Source: Halobacteriales archaeon QH_8_64_26 (GTDB taxonomy: Archaea > Halobacteriota > Halobacteria > Halobacteriales > Halococcaceae). From it: DNA of 64,000 bases. Of the stretch, positions 25,163-33,751 are shown piece after piece (positions within the stretch are counted from its first letter, which is position 1; each line of letters opens with the position of its first letter). The notes below the pieces were generated by a model that ran no database searches, was not told the origin of the DNA, and was given only the letters and a program-made list of their open reading frames with translations. The stretch covers positions 51,904 through 115,903 of the forward strand of contig PXRA01000007.1 of the NCBI GenBank assembly GCA_003021725.1, in the 5' to 3' direction. Both the position numbers and the translations under genes were made by a program.

Positions 25163-25644
25163 CGCTCGGATCCTCCCTCACCCCGCGTCCGGTCGGCGGC
25201 GAGGGGGTACTCCCGATCGTCCTCCGCCCGCCGCGTGCGTGCTTCGGCCATGATGTCCTCGACGACGTCCTCGCCGCCGACCGCCGGGAAGAGATACGAA
25301 TAGTAGAGCGCGCCGAACAGCGGTAGAATCCAGATAAAGACCAAATACGAAAGCGTTGCGGCCGGCACGCCGAGCACGTAGGTGTACTCGCTTTGCCCTG
25401 GTGTGTAAAACAGCCAGATGCCGGTCAGTCCCAGCAGGAAGGTCAGGAGCAAGCCAGCGAGCAACCCGCGATAGGGCCAGAGGGCGAACGCCGTGTCCGG
25501 TCGTTCGGCGGCCCCGACCGCGACGGCGGCGACGATGAGCACCGCGGCGAGAACGGAGACGATTCGATAGGCGTCGAGAGCGGTTCCGATCAGCACCGCT
25601 AAGGAGAGAGCGCCGATACCGGCCATGAGCGCGTTTCGTGCCAT
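25159..25644 (-). CDS. Small four-helix membrane partner of the symporter
   Basis: A 161-residue membrane protein with hydrophobic segments at about 4-24, 28-45, 55-80 and 88-115. A cytosolic, charged C-terminal tail follows (EDVVEDIMAEARTRRAEDDRE). The gene overlaps the symporter start by a few bases, so the two are translationally coupled. Many bacterial and archaeal SSS transporters are preceded by a small membrane subunit; this one is longer than the usual DUF485/DUF997/DUF3311 partners. The ATG at 25644 (MARNALMAG) is chosen because the upstream extension is Arg/Pro-rich shadow sequence. Confidence 0.75.
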   Translation of the reverse strand: MARNALMAGIGALSLAVLIGTALDAYRIVSVLAAVLIVAAVAVGAAERPDTAFALWPYRGLLAGLLLTFLLGLTGIWLFYTPGQSEYTYVLGVPAATLSYLVFIWILPLFGALYYSYLFPAVGGEDVVEDIMAEARTRRAEDDREYPLAADRTRGEGGSER

Positions 25645-25820
25645 CGAGTGAGCGCTCTCCCGTCCCGCGTATAAGAGTGAGGGTTGAGCGTCGAAGACGG
25701 TAGAATTCGGCCGGGATCGCGGGCCCATTGGACCTCCCGCGTCGAGAGCGACAGCACGAACGATCGGCGGTCGTCCGATCGTCGTCACCGGTTTAGTTCT
25801 CGGGCGAGTATTCCATCGAA

Positions 25821-26900
25821 ATGGACACCAGCATCCTCGATACGATCGGTTCGCCGCTCGTCCAGGTCGGCTCGCCGGCGGGCGCGACGATCGCCGCGAA
25901 AGTAGAATCGAAAAATCCCGGCGGATCGGCCAAAGACCGGCCGGCACTCGCGATGGTCGAGGCCGCAGAGCGCGAGGGGAAGATCGAACCGGGCGACCGG
26001 CTCGTCGAACCTACCAGCGGCAACACGGGCATCGGGCTCGCCTTGGTCGCCGCGGCGAAGGGGTATGACCTCACGATCGTCATGTCCGCTTCGAGTTCCG
26101 AGGAACGACGGACGATCATGCGGGCCTACGGCGCGGACCTCGAACTGATCGACGGGGACATCTCCGCCGCGAAGGACCGAGCCGACGAGATCGAACGCGA
26201 GGCGGGCGCGACTCAGCTCCGGCAGTTCGAGAACCCCGCGAACTCCGAAGCTCACTACCGGGGCACCGGTGCTGAAATCTTGGAACAGGTCGGCGACCGG
26301 GAAATCGATGCCCTCGTCGCGGGCGTCGGGACCGGGGGGACACTCACCGGGAGTGCCCGCCGGCTGCGGGCGGCCTTTCCCGAGATGGACGTCGTCGCGG
26401 TCGAACCCGCGGCAAACGCCGTACTCTCGACCGGCGAGGCGGGCGAGGACGACTTCCAGGGGATGGGCGCGGGCTTCGTGAGCGAGGTCTTGGATACCGA
26501 GTTGATCGATGCGGTCGAGACCGTCCGGCTGCCCGAGGCCGAACGCGAGAGCCGCCGGCTCGCGCGCGAGGAAGGAATTCTGGTCGGTCAATCCAGCGCC
26601 GCGAGCGGCCTGGCCGCCCGCCGAGTCGCGACGCGACTGGCCGATCCCGACGTGAAGTGCCCGCCGACCCCGCAGGTCGCGAGCGCCGACGGCGAGATCG
26701 GGGATGGCGGAAGCGACGGGAGCACTGGAAGCCGGAACGGCGGACCGACCGGAAGCGAGCGGACTGCAACGGCGGCCGATCGTCCGTCCCGGGATCCCAC
26801 CGATCCCGCTTACGGGGACTGTCCGCTCGTGGTCACCGTCTTCTGGGACAGCGGCGAGCGGTACTTCTCGACGGGGATGTTCGATCGGGGTACCGAGTAA
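25821..26900 (+). CDS. PLP-dependent cysteine synthase family protein
   Basis: Fold-type II PLP enzyme of 359 residues that makes cysteine from O-acetylserine (or O-phosphoserine) and sulfide, or a close relative. KNPGGSAKDRPA places the PLP lysine at K38. VEPTSGNTGIGLAL is the substrate loop, GVGTGGTLTGSARRLR the phosphate-binding loop, and GILVGQSSAASGLAARR the region contacting the pyridine nitrogen. Between about 285 and 335 there is a Gly/Ser/Thr/Arg-rich insert absent from bacterial CysK, after which the family C-terminus resumes (VVTVFWDSGERYFSTGMF). It is monocistronic. Cystathionine beta-synthase activity is an alternative. Confidence 0.93.
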   Translation: MDTSILDTIGSPLVQVGSPAGATIAAKVESKNPGGSAKDRPALAMVEAAEREGKIEPGDRLVEPTSGNTGIGLALVAAAKGYDLTIVMSASSSEERRTIMRAYGADLELIDGDISAAKDRADEIEREAGATQLRQFENPANSEAHYRGTGAEILEQVGDREIDALVAGVGTGGTLTGSARRLRAAFPEMDVVAVEPAANAVLSTGEAGEDDFQGMGAGFVSEVLDTELIDAVETVRLPEAERESRRLAREEGILVGQSSAASGLAARRVATRLADPDVKCPPTPQVASADGEIGDGGSDGSTGSRNGGPTGSERTATAADRPSRDPTDPAYGDCPLVVTVFWDSGERYFSTGMFDRGTE

Positions 26901-26948
26901 CGCCGTTCTTTCTCCGCGACGGTTCGCGGACGGTGGCGGCGAGGCCGA

Positions 26949-27149
26949 TTACCGGAGGAAAGCCATGATCGTCCCACGGAGGTAACACTCCGAACACAGT
27001 TCCGGTCCCGGATCGAGGGTATCAGCGGAGCCTGACTCGATGAGAGAGGCTGCCGGTCGCGACCCACCATCCGCTTCGATCGGGCTCGCCGCACTACACC
27101 GTCGACACCGATCGCGCGATCGACCGGCGTCGGAACTTGAGGGAGACAT
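26949..27149 (-). CDS. Possible small zinc-ribbon protein
   Basis: A 66-residue frame with two cysteine pairs, CRRC near residue 14 and CSEC near residue 50, spaced like a small treble-clef or zinc ribbon. The last residues are YLRGTIMAFLR. Haloarchaea encode many such two-CxxC mini-proteins. It fills part of the 430-base gap after the cysteine synthase gene; the rest of that gap shows nothing. No family was recognised and the intervening region is Ser/Ala-rich, so a degenerate gene is possible. Confidence 0.4.
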   Translation of the reverse strand: MSPSSSDAGRSRDRCRRCSAASPIEADGGSRPAASLIESGSADTLDPGPELCSECYLRGTIMAFLR

Positions 27150-27329
27150 CACTCGTTTACACGGTCGAACCACACCTGTCGGTTTCCCCTGTATGCACAA
27201 CGGTTCGAGGCGAGACTCGCGGCTGTCGGTTCGTGAGCGTCGAGCCCCGAACGCCGGACGCCGAGCGTTCAGCCCGAAGGGACGGTCGGAGTTCATGGCC
27301 AGTTGTGTGAACAGTCAACGACCCGGAAC

Positions 27330-28025
27330 TCACGAACGGCGAGTTTGCCAGCGATCGGGATAGCTGAAGGCCGCAGGTGGGTCGTCGGTCGCGAGCGTCT
27401 CGTCGAGCAGGTTCTGTGAGGCCCGACGGAGGCGCTCGGAGAGCGCCTGCTGGGAGATGCCGAGGTCGGCCGCGAGTTCGGTCGCACTGACTCCTCGGGG
27501 CGATTCGAAGTACCCGCGCTCGTAGGCCAGGGCGAGTGCCTCGTACTGACTTTCGCTGAGGCTATACCGTTCCCCCAAGCGTTCGTCGAGATCGTAGATG
27601 CGATCGATCTCGAGGGTCAGTCCTTCCGCCTCACACCACTCGGCCAGCGCGGCGACCGCCCCGCGGTCGAGGACGAGCACGCGGAGATGCCAGCCCTCGC
27701 GATCCCCGTAGGCGTGCATCAACGTTCCGTCGTGCTCGGCGAGGGCCGGGCGGAGTACGTGTAGTCCGTCCGTCCAGTGCATCTGATAGAGCCACTCGAC
27801 ATCGAGGTCGACGAGCCCCTGGAAGTCCGCCACCGCCGGGTCCGCTTCGAGTGCCGTCCGGAGCTCCTCGTAGTCAGGGCCGTGGGCCCAGAGCACGACC
27901 ATCACCCGATCGGTAGCCACGGGGACCGCACGCTCGATGTCGAACTCCGCTTTCGGTATCCTCGAGAGCGTCCGCTCCAGTGCGAACCCCTCGACTGGAA
28001 CTCGGAATTCGGCGACGGTACTCAT
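27330..28025 (-). CDS. Bat-type HTH transcriptional regulator
   Basis: Third Bat-like regulator of the window, 231 residues. The N-terminal sensor domain starts MSTVAEFRVPVEGFALERTL and continues with IERAVPVATDRVMVVLWAHG. The C-terminal HTH_10 reads YSLSESQYEALALAYERGYFESPRG in two parts, then SATELAADLGISQQALSERLRRASQNLL. The ATG at 28025 is preferred to one six codons upstream because MSTVAEFxVP is the usual beginning of this subgroup. An extra C-terminal tail (~20 residues) follows the HTH. It is monocistronic, with no obvious adjacent target; the next gene on the same strand is a redoxin. Confidence 0.88.
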   Translation of the reverse strand: MSTVAEFRVPVEGFALERTLSRIPKAEFDIERAVPVATDRVMVVLWAHGPDYEELRTALEADPAVADFQGLVDLDVEWLYQMHWTDGLHVLRPALAEHDGTLMHAYGDREGWHLRVLVLDRGAVAALAEWCEAEGLTLEIDRIYDLDERLGERYSLSESQYEALALAYERGYFESPRGVSATELAADLGISQQALSERLRRASQNLLDETLATDDPPAAFSYPDRWQTRRS

Positions 28026-28255
28026 GGATTCGCTTTCTCCCATCGTAGTATTAAAGATTAGCAATGGATTATCGGACGCCGAACGGAGCTGTCGACGGAA
28101 CTCGGCAGGGAAACGGAACGGGACAGTGGTCGCCCGAAGCAGAGTGACTATTCCCTGTGGTCGGGCGCGACGGTCCCGGTCCCGCTGGGGGCAGCCGGCC
28201 GGACGGGATCGGCCGGCAACGAACACGGGCCGAGAGGGAGTGTGGCATTCGGAAC

Positions 28256-28870
28256 CTACTGCCACTTGATCGAGCAGCCACGCGACGGCCGGAACGAGTC
28301 GTCTACCGTCTCGCCCGCGAGCACGCGATCGATGGCCTCACGCATCTCGAAACCCGGCTCCCCGGAGGGCTCCTCGTCGGGGCCGGTCGCATCGTCCAGG
28401 CGGCCGTGGTAGGCCAGCCGGAAGTCGGCCCCCGGCTCCCCGTCGCCGTCGCTATCCTCGCCATCGCCGCCCCGTCCGTCCCCGTTCGCGAACAGGAACG
28501 GATCGGGGGTGCAGGTCGCGCCATAGGCCCGGGCCACGTCCTGGGACCCATCGCGCAGGTAGGCGTCGTAGCCGACGGTGCCGTCTTCGAGGAGTTCCAC
28601 CATGCGCTCGAAGGAGTCCTCGGGGTACGCGTCGGCGTCGTTCGGGTTGATACCGATCACCGCGACGTCCGCGTAGTCGGCGGCGATACCGTTGAGCGCG
28701 TCTACCTTGGCTTTAGCGTAGGGACAGTGATTGCAGGTGAAGACTATCAACAGCCCATTGCGGTCGGCGAACGCCGATAGCGAGTGCGTCTCGCCGTCCG
28801 CGCCCGGAAGGGAGAACTCCGGAGCCCTATCACCGCGTTCGAGTTCGCGTTCGGATTCCTGGAGTGCCAT
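28256..28870 (-). CDS. Thioredoxin-like/peroxiredoxin-type redoxin
   Basis: A 204-residue AhpC/TSA-Redoxin-fold protein. APEFSLPGADGETHSL is the first strand, and LIVFTCNHCPYAKAKVDALNG contains the active site CNHC, which marks a thioredoxin-family subgroup widespread in archaea and bacteria. GATCTPDPFLFANGD carries the cis-Pro. A Gly/Asp-rich insert interrupts the region after FANGD (about 130-145), as seen in several other proteins of this window. It ends RPSRGCSIKWQ, also a family hallmark. It is cytosolic, and likely a thiol-disulfide oxidoreductase or peroxidase; the partner is unknown. Confidence 0.88.
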   Translation of the reverse strand: MALQESERELERGDRAPEFSLPGADGETHSLSAFADRNGLLIVFTCNHCPYAKAKVDALNGIAADYADVAVIGINPNDADAYPEDSFERMVELLEDGTVGYDAYLRDGSQDVARAYGATCTPDPFLFANGDGRGGDGEDSDGDGEPGADFRLAYHGRLDDATGPDEEPSGEPGFEMREAIDRVLAGETVDDSFRPSRGCSIKWQ

Positions 28871-28975
28871 GTCCGGGGGTCGCCCTCCAGCGCGAAAGGC
28901 GTTGTGTTACTCGGGCTGAGGATCGATGGCCAACACGCCGCCCACCGGCCAGCGGACGCTCCGATAGCCGGGCGC

Positions 28976-29440
28976 TCAGGAGGGATAGAAGGGCGGGGGC
29001 TCGATCCAGTCGGGCGGGACGAGCGCACCGGCGAGGAGCCCTTCTACGGTATAGAGCACGACGCTCCCGACGCCGAAGACGACCGGGAGGACGGCGTCGT
29101 ACCGGGCAGCGAAGGTAGGCGGGATGCCGACCGTCGCGATCGCGTAGGCGAGTCCGTAGAAGGCCCCGATGTAGACGTCGGCGACCAGCGTATAGGCGAG
29201 CCAGATGGCGAAGACGAACCCGCCGAAACTGGCACAGAGCCCGCCGTGAGCTGCCCGCCGGCGTCTCGATCCGCCGGTGAGACTGCCAGCCACGCTACCG
29301 CCAAGGAAACCGAGGCTCGCTAGCAGGAGTGCGCCGAGCCGGGGGACGGTTCGGAAAAAGGTGGTGCCGGCCCCACCGAGCGTCGCGAGCAACGCGATCT
29401 CCAGGACCACTCCGACGAGTACCGCGTTACGGTCGATCAC
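28976..29440 (-). CDS. DUF5518-like haloarchaeal membrane protein
   Basis: A 154-residue membrane protein with four hydrophobic segments (about 6-24, 31-55, 66-92, 110-140). The Gly-rich helices (ASLGFLGGSVAGSLTGGSRRR, SFGGFVFAIWLAY) resemble haloarchaeal DUF5518 proteins, which are of unknown function. It ends in a Pro-rich tail (VPPDWIEPPPFYPS). No operon partner: the redoxin gene downstream is 105 bp away. Membrane localisation is clear; anything further is not. Confidence 0.65.
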   Translation of the reverse strand: MIDRNAVLVGVVLEIALLATLGGAGTTFFRTVPRLGALLLASLGFLGGSVAGSLTGGSRRRRAAHGGLCASFGGFVFAIWLAYTLVADVYIGAFYGLAYAIATVGIPPTFAARYDAVLPVVFGVGSVVLYTVEGLLAGALVPPDWIEPPPFYPS

Positions 29441-29596
29441 GAACCGATCACGCTCGCGTCTCGGCGGGCTTCGGGCATGGCTTCTGTGGTGTCGGGACGC
29501 CCGTGCTCCCGGTCGTTCCGAGGCGAGCGCAGTCGGTCGGAAGGGGTCTCGTCTCGATCGTCCCTATCGAACCCGGCCGATCGGTAGATCGGTACC

Positions 29597-30856
29597 TCAG
29601 TACGAGCGAGGCAGTCCGAGGACGTTCTCGCCGAGGTAGTTGAGCGCGAGTTCCTGGGTGATCGGTACCAATCTGCTGAGCCGTGCCTCCCGGAAGTAGC
29701 GCTCGACGTCGTACTCGGTCGCGACGCCGAACCCGCCGTAGGCCTGGACCGCGGCGTCGGCGGCGTCGAAGGCGGCCTCGCTGGCGAGGTACTTCGCGGT
29801 GTTCGCCCGTGCGCCGGCCTCCCGGCCCGTGGCGTCCGCGCGGGCGGCGTCGTAGGTCACGGCTTTCGCGCCCTGTACTTCCGCGTAGGCCTCCGCTAAG
29901 GGGTGTTGGATCGCCTGGTTCTTCCCGATCGGCCGGTCGAAGACCTCCCGCTCGTTTGCATACGTTATCGCACGTTCCAAGGCGAGTTCCCCCAGTCCCA
30001 CGCACTCGGCGGCGATCACCAGCCGTTCCTCGTTGAGGCCGTCTAACACCTGGTAGAACCCCTCGCCTTCCTCGCCGACGAGTGCGCTTTCGGGCACCCA
30101 GAGGTCCTCGAAAAAGAGCTGATAGGAGTGGACGAACTCGCTGGCGGATTTGGGGATCTTCGAGCTATCGAGCGCGCCTTGCTCGCGTGCGTCATCAAGA
30201 TCGACGAGGAACATCGAGATGCCCCCCGTTTTCCTCTCGACGTCCTCGATGGGCGTCGTGCGAGCGACCAGCAGGAGGAAATCGCTCACGTCGACCCGGG
30301 AGGTCCAGATCTTCGAGCCGTTGATGAGATAGCCGTCCTCCTCCCGGGCGGCGGGTGCCGGAGAGGGTCCCGTCCCTGGACCATCGGCGTCGTCCTCACC
30401 AACCCGCTCGGCGAACGTCTCGATGGCCGTCGATTCGGAGCCGGCGTTCGGTTCGGTGAGCCCAAAGGCCTGAACTCGAGTTTCGCCCCGAGCGATCGCC
30501 GGCAGGAGGTCGGCCTTCAGTTCCTCGGAGCCGTATTCGACGATCGGCACCGAGTTGTAGATCCCGCCGTGGATCGCCTGGGCCGCGGCGAACCCGCCAC
30601 CTTCGGCGGCGATCTCCTCCATCATCACGATTACCTCCTCGGTTGTGAGGTCGGCACCGCCGTACTCGTCGGGCAGCAGGGCTCCCATCCAGCCCTCTTC
30701 GGCGAGAGTATCAACGAACTCGTGGGGGTACTCCTTCTCGCGGCTCTTCTCGCGCCAGTACTCGTGGTCGTACTCCGCACAGATCGCCCGGATCGAGCGC
30801 TGGACGAGGCGCTGGCTCTCGGTAAGGGTCGCTTCGGCTCTGTGACGCTGGCTCAT
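29597..30856 (-). CDS. Acyl-CoA dehydrogenase
   Basis: FAD enzyme of 419 residues catalysing alpha,beta-dehydrogenation of acyl-CoAs. The N-terminal helical domain contains WMGALLPDEYGGADLTTEE. The middle domain has QAFGLTEPNAGSEST (FAD binding) and NGSKIWTSRVDVSDFLLLVART. The C-terminal domain has VFDRPIGKNQAIQHPLAEAYAE and YGGFGVATEYDVERYFREARL, whose TEY supplies the catalytic glutamate of the MCAD type. The ATG at 30856 begins MSQRHRAEATLTESQ. A Pro/Ala/Asp-rich insert is at about 158-180. Nearby are an NmrA-like gene and a CoA-transferase on the same strand, pointing to degradation of an organic acid. Confidence 0.93.
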   Translation of the reverse strand: MSQRHRAEATLTESQRLVQRSIRAICAEYDHEYWREKSREKEYPHEFVDTLAEEGWMGALLPDEYGGADLTTEEVIVMMEEIAAEGGGFAAAQAIHGGIYNSVPIVEYGSEELKADLLPAIARGETRVQAFGLTEPNAGSESTAIETFAERVGEDDADGPGTGPSPAPAAREEDGYLINGSKIWTSRVDVSDFLLLVARTTPIEDVERKTGGISMFLVDLDDAREQGALDSSKIPKSASEFVHSYQLFFEDLWVPESALVGEEGEGFYQVLDGLNEERLVIAAECVGLGELALERAITYANEREVFDRPIGKNQAIQHPLAEAYAEVQGAKAVTYDAARADATGREAGARANTAKYLASEAAFDAADAAVQAYGGFGVATEYDVERYFREARLSRLVPITQELALNYLGENVLGLPRSY

Positions 30857-30927
30857 ACGTTCCGGTCGGGTGTCGGGAGTAAATAGCCGCGGGACGCGCC
30901 GGGGTCGATGGCGTTCCTCCGAGCGAC

Positions 30928-31869
30928 CTACTTCCGATCGCCCGCGGCCATCGAGCCGGGCTCGAACCGTTCGCGGTAATCGGCGACGAACGCCCGAAAG
31001 CTCCGCGGGGGGCGATCGAGCACTCGAGCGACGTCGTCGCTGACCCGTCCCGCGAGGCCCAGCCGTGCGGTCGTATAGATCCCCAGCATGAGCAGCACGA
31101 ATCCGAGGGACTCCCCATGAACACGCCTTCGCCGAGCGAAGCGAAGCATCGAGGGGTTCGGGTAGGTGATCGGGCGATCGAGTTCCGCGGCCAAGATCCG
31201 GGCGACGTCGTAGTAATCGAGCGCCGCCGGACCGGTGAGGTCGTACGCCCGATTCGCGTGACCGGGGTCGAGAAGCGCCCTCGCTCCTACTGCACCGACG
31301 TCGCGGGCGTCGACGAAGCTCGTTTTCCCCTCGCCGGCCGGGACGAACACCTCGTCGCATTCTATGATGTCCCGGCGGTGGACCTCGAGGAAGTTCTGCA
31401 TGAAGAAACTCGCGCGCAGGAACGTATAGGTCACGTCGAGCGCCCGCAAGCCGCGTTCGATCCGCCAGTGTGGAATCAAGGGATTGCGCTCGACGCCGAG
31501 TACCGAGAGGTAGACGAGATGGTCAACGCCGACTCGGACCGCTGCCGCGGCGGCGTCGAGCACCCGATCGGACGGGACGCCCGGCGGAAGCACGAGGAAG
31601 AGCCGATCGATGCCCTCGAACGCGCTGCCCCAGGTCTCGGGCCGTTCGAAGTCGAGGCGGACGTACTCGATTCCCTCGGAGAACGGTGACTCGCCGGTTC
31701 GCTCATCCGTTTCGCCGGTTCCCGAACCGCCCCCGAAGCGCTCGCGTGCTGCGGCCACGTCCCGAACGCCGGCGCGGACGAGAACGCCCTCCCGGTCGGC
31801 GAGCGCTTCGACGACGGCCGACCCGACGGTGCCAGTCGCTCCCGTCACGAGGACTCGCGTCTCGGTCAT
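30928..31869 (-). CDS. NmrA-like NAD(P)-binding protein (atypical SDR)
   Basis: A 313-residue atypical short-chain dehydrogenase of the NmrA/NAD(P)H quinone-oxidoreductase-like group. The Rossmann start TRVLVTGATGTVGSAVVEAL has GxxGxxG. FLVLPPGVPSDRVLDAAAAAVRVGVDHLVYLS in two segments, TFLRASFFMQNFLE and KTSFVDARDVGAVGARALLD are all typical. The usual YxxxK catalytic pair is not evident, so it may be a redox sensor or act on quinones. It sits between the acyl-CoA dehydrogenase (71 bp) and the CoA-transferase, all on the minus strand, and may share a transcript. The start ATG is at 31869 (MTETRVLV). Confidence 0.85.
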   Translation of the reverse strand: MTETRVLVTGATGTVGSAVVEALADREGVLVRAGVRDVAAARERFGGGSGTGETDERTGESPFSEGIEYVRLDFERPETWGSAFEGIDRLFLVLPPGVPSDRVLDAAAAAVRVGVDHLVYLSVLGVERNPLIPHWRIERGLRALDVTYTFLRASFFMQNFLEVHRRDIIECDEVFVPAGEGKTSFVDARDVGAVGARALLDPGHANRAYDLTGPAALDYYDVARILAAELDRPITYPNPSMLRFARRRRVHGESLGFVLLMLGIYTTARLGLAGRVSDDVARVLDRPPRSFRAFVADYRERFEPGSMAAGDRK

Positions 31870-31939
31870 CGCTCGTGTCTTCGCCTCGGGAACGCTTATA
31901 CCGAGCGACGTACTCGGAGCCGGAGATCCCCAGTGGGCT

Positions 31940-33203
31940 TCAATCGCCGAAGGCCCCGTCATCGCGCCACTCGTCGAGGGTCGTCTGCTCGGCGACGGTC
32001 CCGAAGACCCCCTCGGTATGCTCGCCGAGACCGGGAGCCGGCCGGCGCAGTTCGGGGTCGTAATCGGGGAAGTGAAGCGGGTGACCAGGCAGAAGCAGGC
32101 TCTCCCCGGCCCCGCTCTCACTACTGGCGTCGGGGTCGCTGTCGGCGCTCCGGGTCAGATCGCGTGCGGCGGTCTGGTCGTGGGCAACGACATCCGCAAC
32201 ATCGTTCAACGGTCCGTTCGGGAAGCCGTAGTCGGTGAGGCGGGAAAGCCAGTAGGCGGTCGACTCCTCGGCGAACTCCTCCTGGATGGCTCCTGTGACC
32301 GCCTCGAAGTCCGCCATGCGTTGTTCGTTCGTGTCGTACTCCCGCAGATCCTCGCGATCGAGCAGATCACAGAAGGATCCCCAGCGCTCGTCGCTCGGGA
32401 CGCCGGTGACGACGTGGCCATCGGCGGTCTCGAACAGTTGGTAGGGCACCATCGACTGGTGGGTAACGCCCTGCGGGCTGGGTACCTCGCCGTTCATCGA
32501 ATAGAAGGTGAGGTACTCGTTCATCAGCGAGACGATCGCATCGAACAGCCCCACGTCGAACTTGCCGACGAACGCCCCCGTATCCGCCCCTCCCTCCGCC
32601 GTATCGATCGGTTCGCCGCCGACGCCGTCGATCCGGCCGCGTTCCTGGAGCTTGGCGAGTACGCCGATCGCGGCTTGCATCCCCGCCGTGAGGTCGCCGA
32701 TCGCCTGCCCGACCTTGACTGGGGAGCCGCTCTCGGGCCCGGTGACCGACATGATCCCGCCCTCGGCCTGGAGGATCATGTCGAGGCCCTTCTTCTCGCG
32801 GGCGGGCCCGGTCTCGCCGTAGCCCTTGACGCTGCCGTAAATTATCCCAGGGTTTCGCTCCCGGATTGCCTCGTAACCGATGCCCAGTTTCTCGGGGACC
32901 CCGTAGGCGAAGTTCTCGACGAAGACGTCCGCTTCCCCCTAACAGTGAGCGGGCGGCCTCGGTGCCCGCGTCGGTCTTGAGATCGATGGTCGCGGACTTC
33001 TTGTTCCGGTTGTTCGCCATGAAATAGCCCGATCGGTTCTCGGGGCCGGGACCCTGCACGCGTGCGGGATCGCCCGCTCCGGGGCGCTCGATCTTCACGA
33101 CCTCCGCGCCGAGGTCGGCCAGCAGTGCCCCACAGAAAGGGCCGGCGCGATGCACCGTCATCTCGACGACGTCGAGGCCGGCCAGTGGACCATTGCCTGT
33201 CAT
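31940..33203 (-). pseudogene. CaiB/BaiF-family CoA-transferase, one frameshift
   Basis: Class III CoA-transferase readable across a single one-base shift. The upstream part starts MTGNGPLAGLDVVEMTVHRAG and reads LLADLGAEVVKIERPGAGDPAR, NRNKKSATIDLK, EAARSLLG. At the G5 run near 32936-32940 one surplus G changes the frame. The true continuation is EADVFVENFAYGVPEKLG and GYGETGPAREKKGLDMILQAEGG, which contains the Asp that carries the CoA-ester intermediate in this family. The frame ends at 31940. Total length minus one base gives 420 residues, the family norm. It is functional if the extra G is an error; otherwise it is a very recent pseudogene. Confidence 0.85.
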
Positions 33204-33361
33204 GTCTTTCCGGGACACGCGGGCCGACGTGAATCTGTCGAGCGCGTCCCCGATCGGTCGGCAATGGCCCCGAAACCGAAGGTCAGGCCACTCGGGTCGA
33301 TAGCACGCGATCGACGCTCGACCGATGGACGACCGACACGTTCGAAATGCAGCCTCAACGC

Positions 33362-33367
33362 TTAATT
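33362..33367 (+). promoter_or_regulatory. TATA-like box for the 55-residue membrane protein
   Basis: TTAATT lies 24-29 nt upstream of the ATG at 33391 in an AT-rich patch, the spacing of leaderless haloarchaeal promoters. Confidence 0.45.
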
Positions 33368-33390
33368 CGATCGCCGATTGATTGATCTTC

Positions 33391-33558
33391 ATGGGAATCG
33401 TACAACGGACCGCGGAAGGTATCGACAGCATGCGACGATCGGTGTGGGACCAGTCCGGAACCGGCATGAAGGTCGTTGTCCTCATCGTGCTCATCGTCAC
33501 CGGCTTGGCGATCCCGCTCATCCCGCTCGCGTGGATCTCCCGCCGAATCGTCAACTGA
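33391..33558 (+). CDS. Small single-pass membrane protein (55 aa)
   Basis: A short frame begins MGIVQRTAEGIDSMRRSVWDQ with a charged cytosolic part and one transmembrane helix (about 28-48, VVVLIVLIVTGLAIPLIPLAW). It ends ISRRIVN. A TATA-like TTAATT at the right distance and a downstream spacing with no overlap support expression. Function unknown; one-helix proteins of this kind are common in haloarchaea and often escape annotation. Confidence 0.55.
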   Translation: MGIVQRTAEGIDSMRRSVWDQSGTGMKVVVLIVLIVTGLAIPLIPLAWISRRIVN

Positions 33559-33751
33559 CTCCCGACCTCGAAGAGCCCGAGCCCCGAGGGCTCGAACCGA
33601 CTCCTCGAACCCTGAAGCGACCGGCTTTCGGCGAACCGGACGCGGACTCCGGTCGAAACCGACCCGGTGAGAACGGAGCGACCGCGGCTCACACCGACAC
33701 GCCGATCGGGAGCAGCGACACGACTATGGCCGAGCCGCGCTCGCACCCGAC

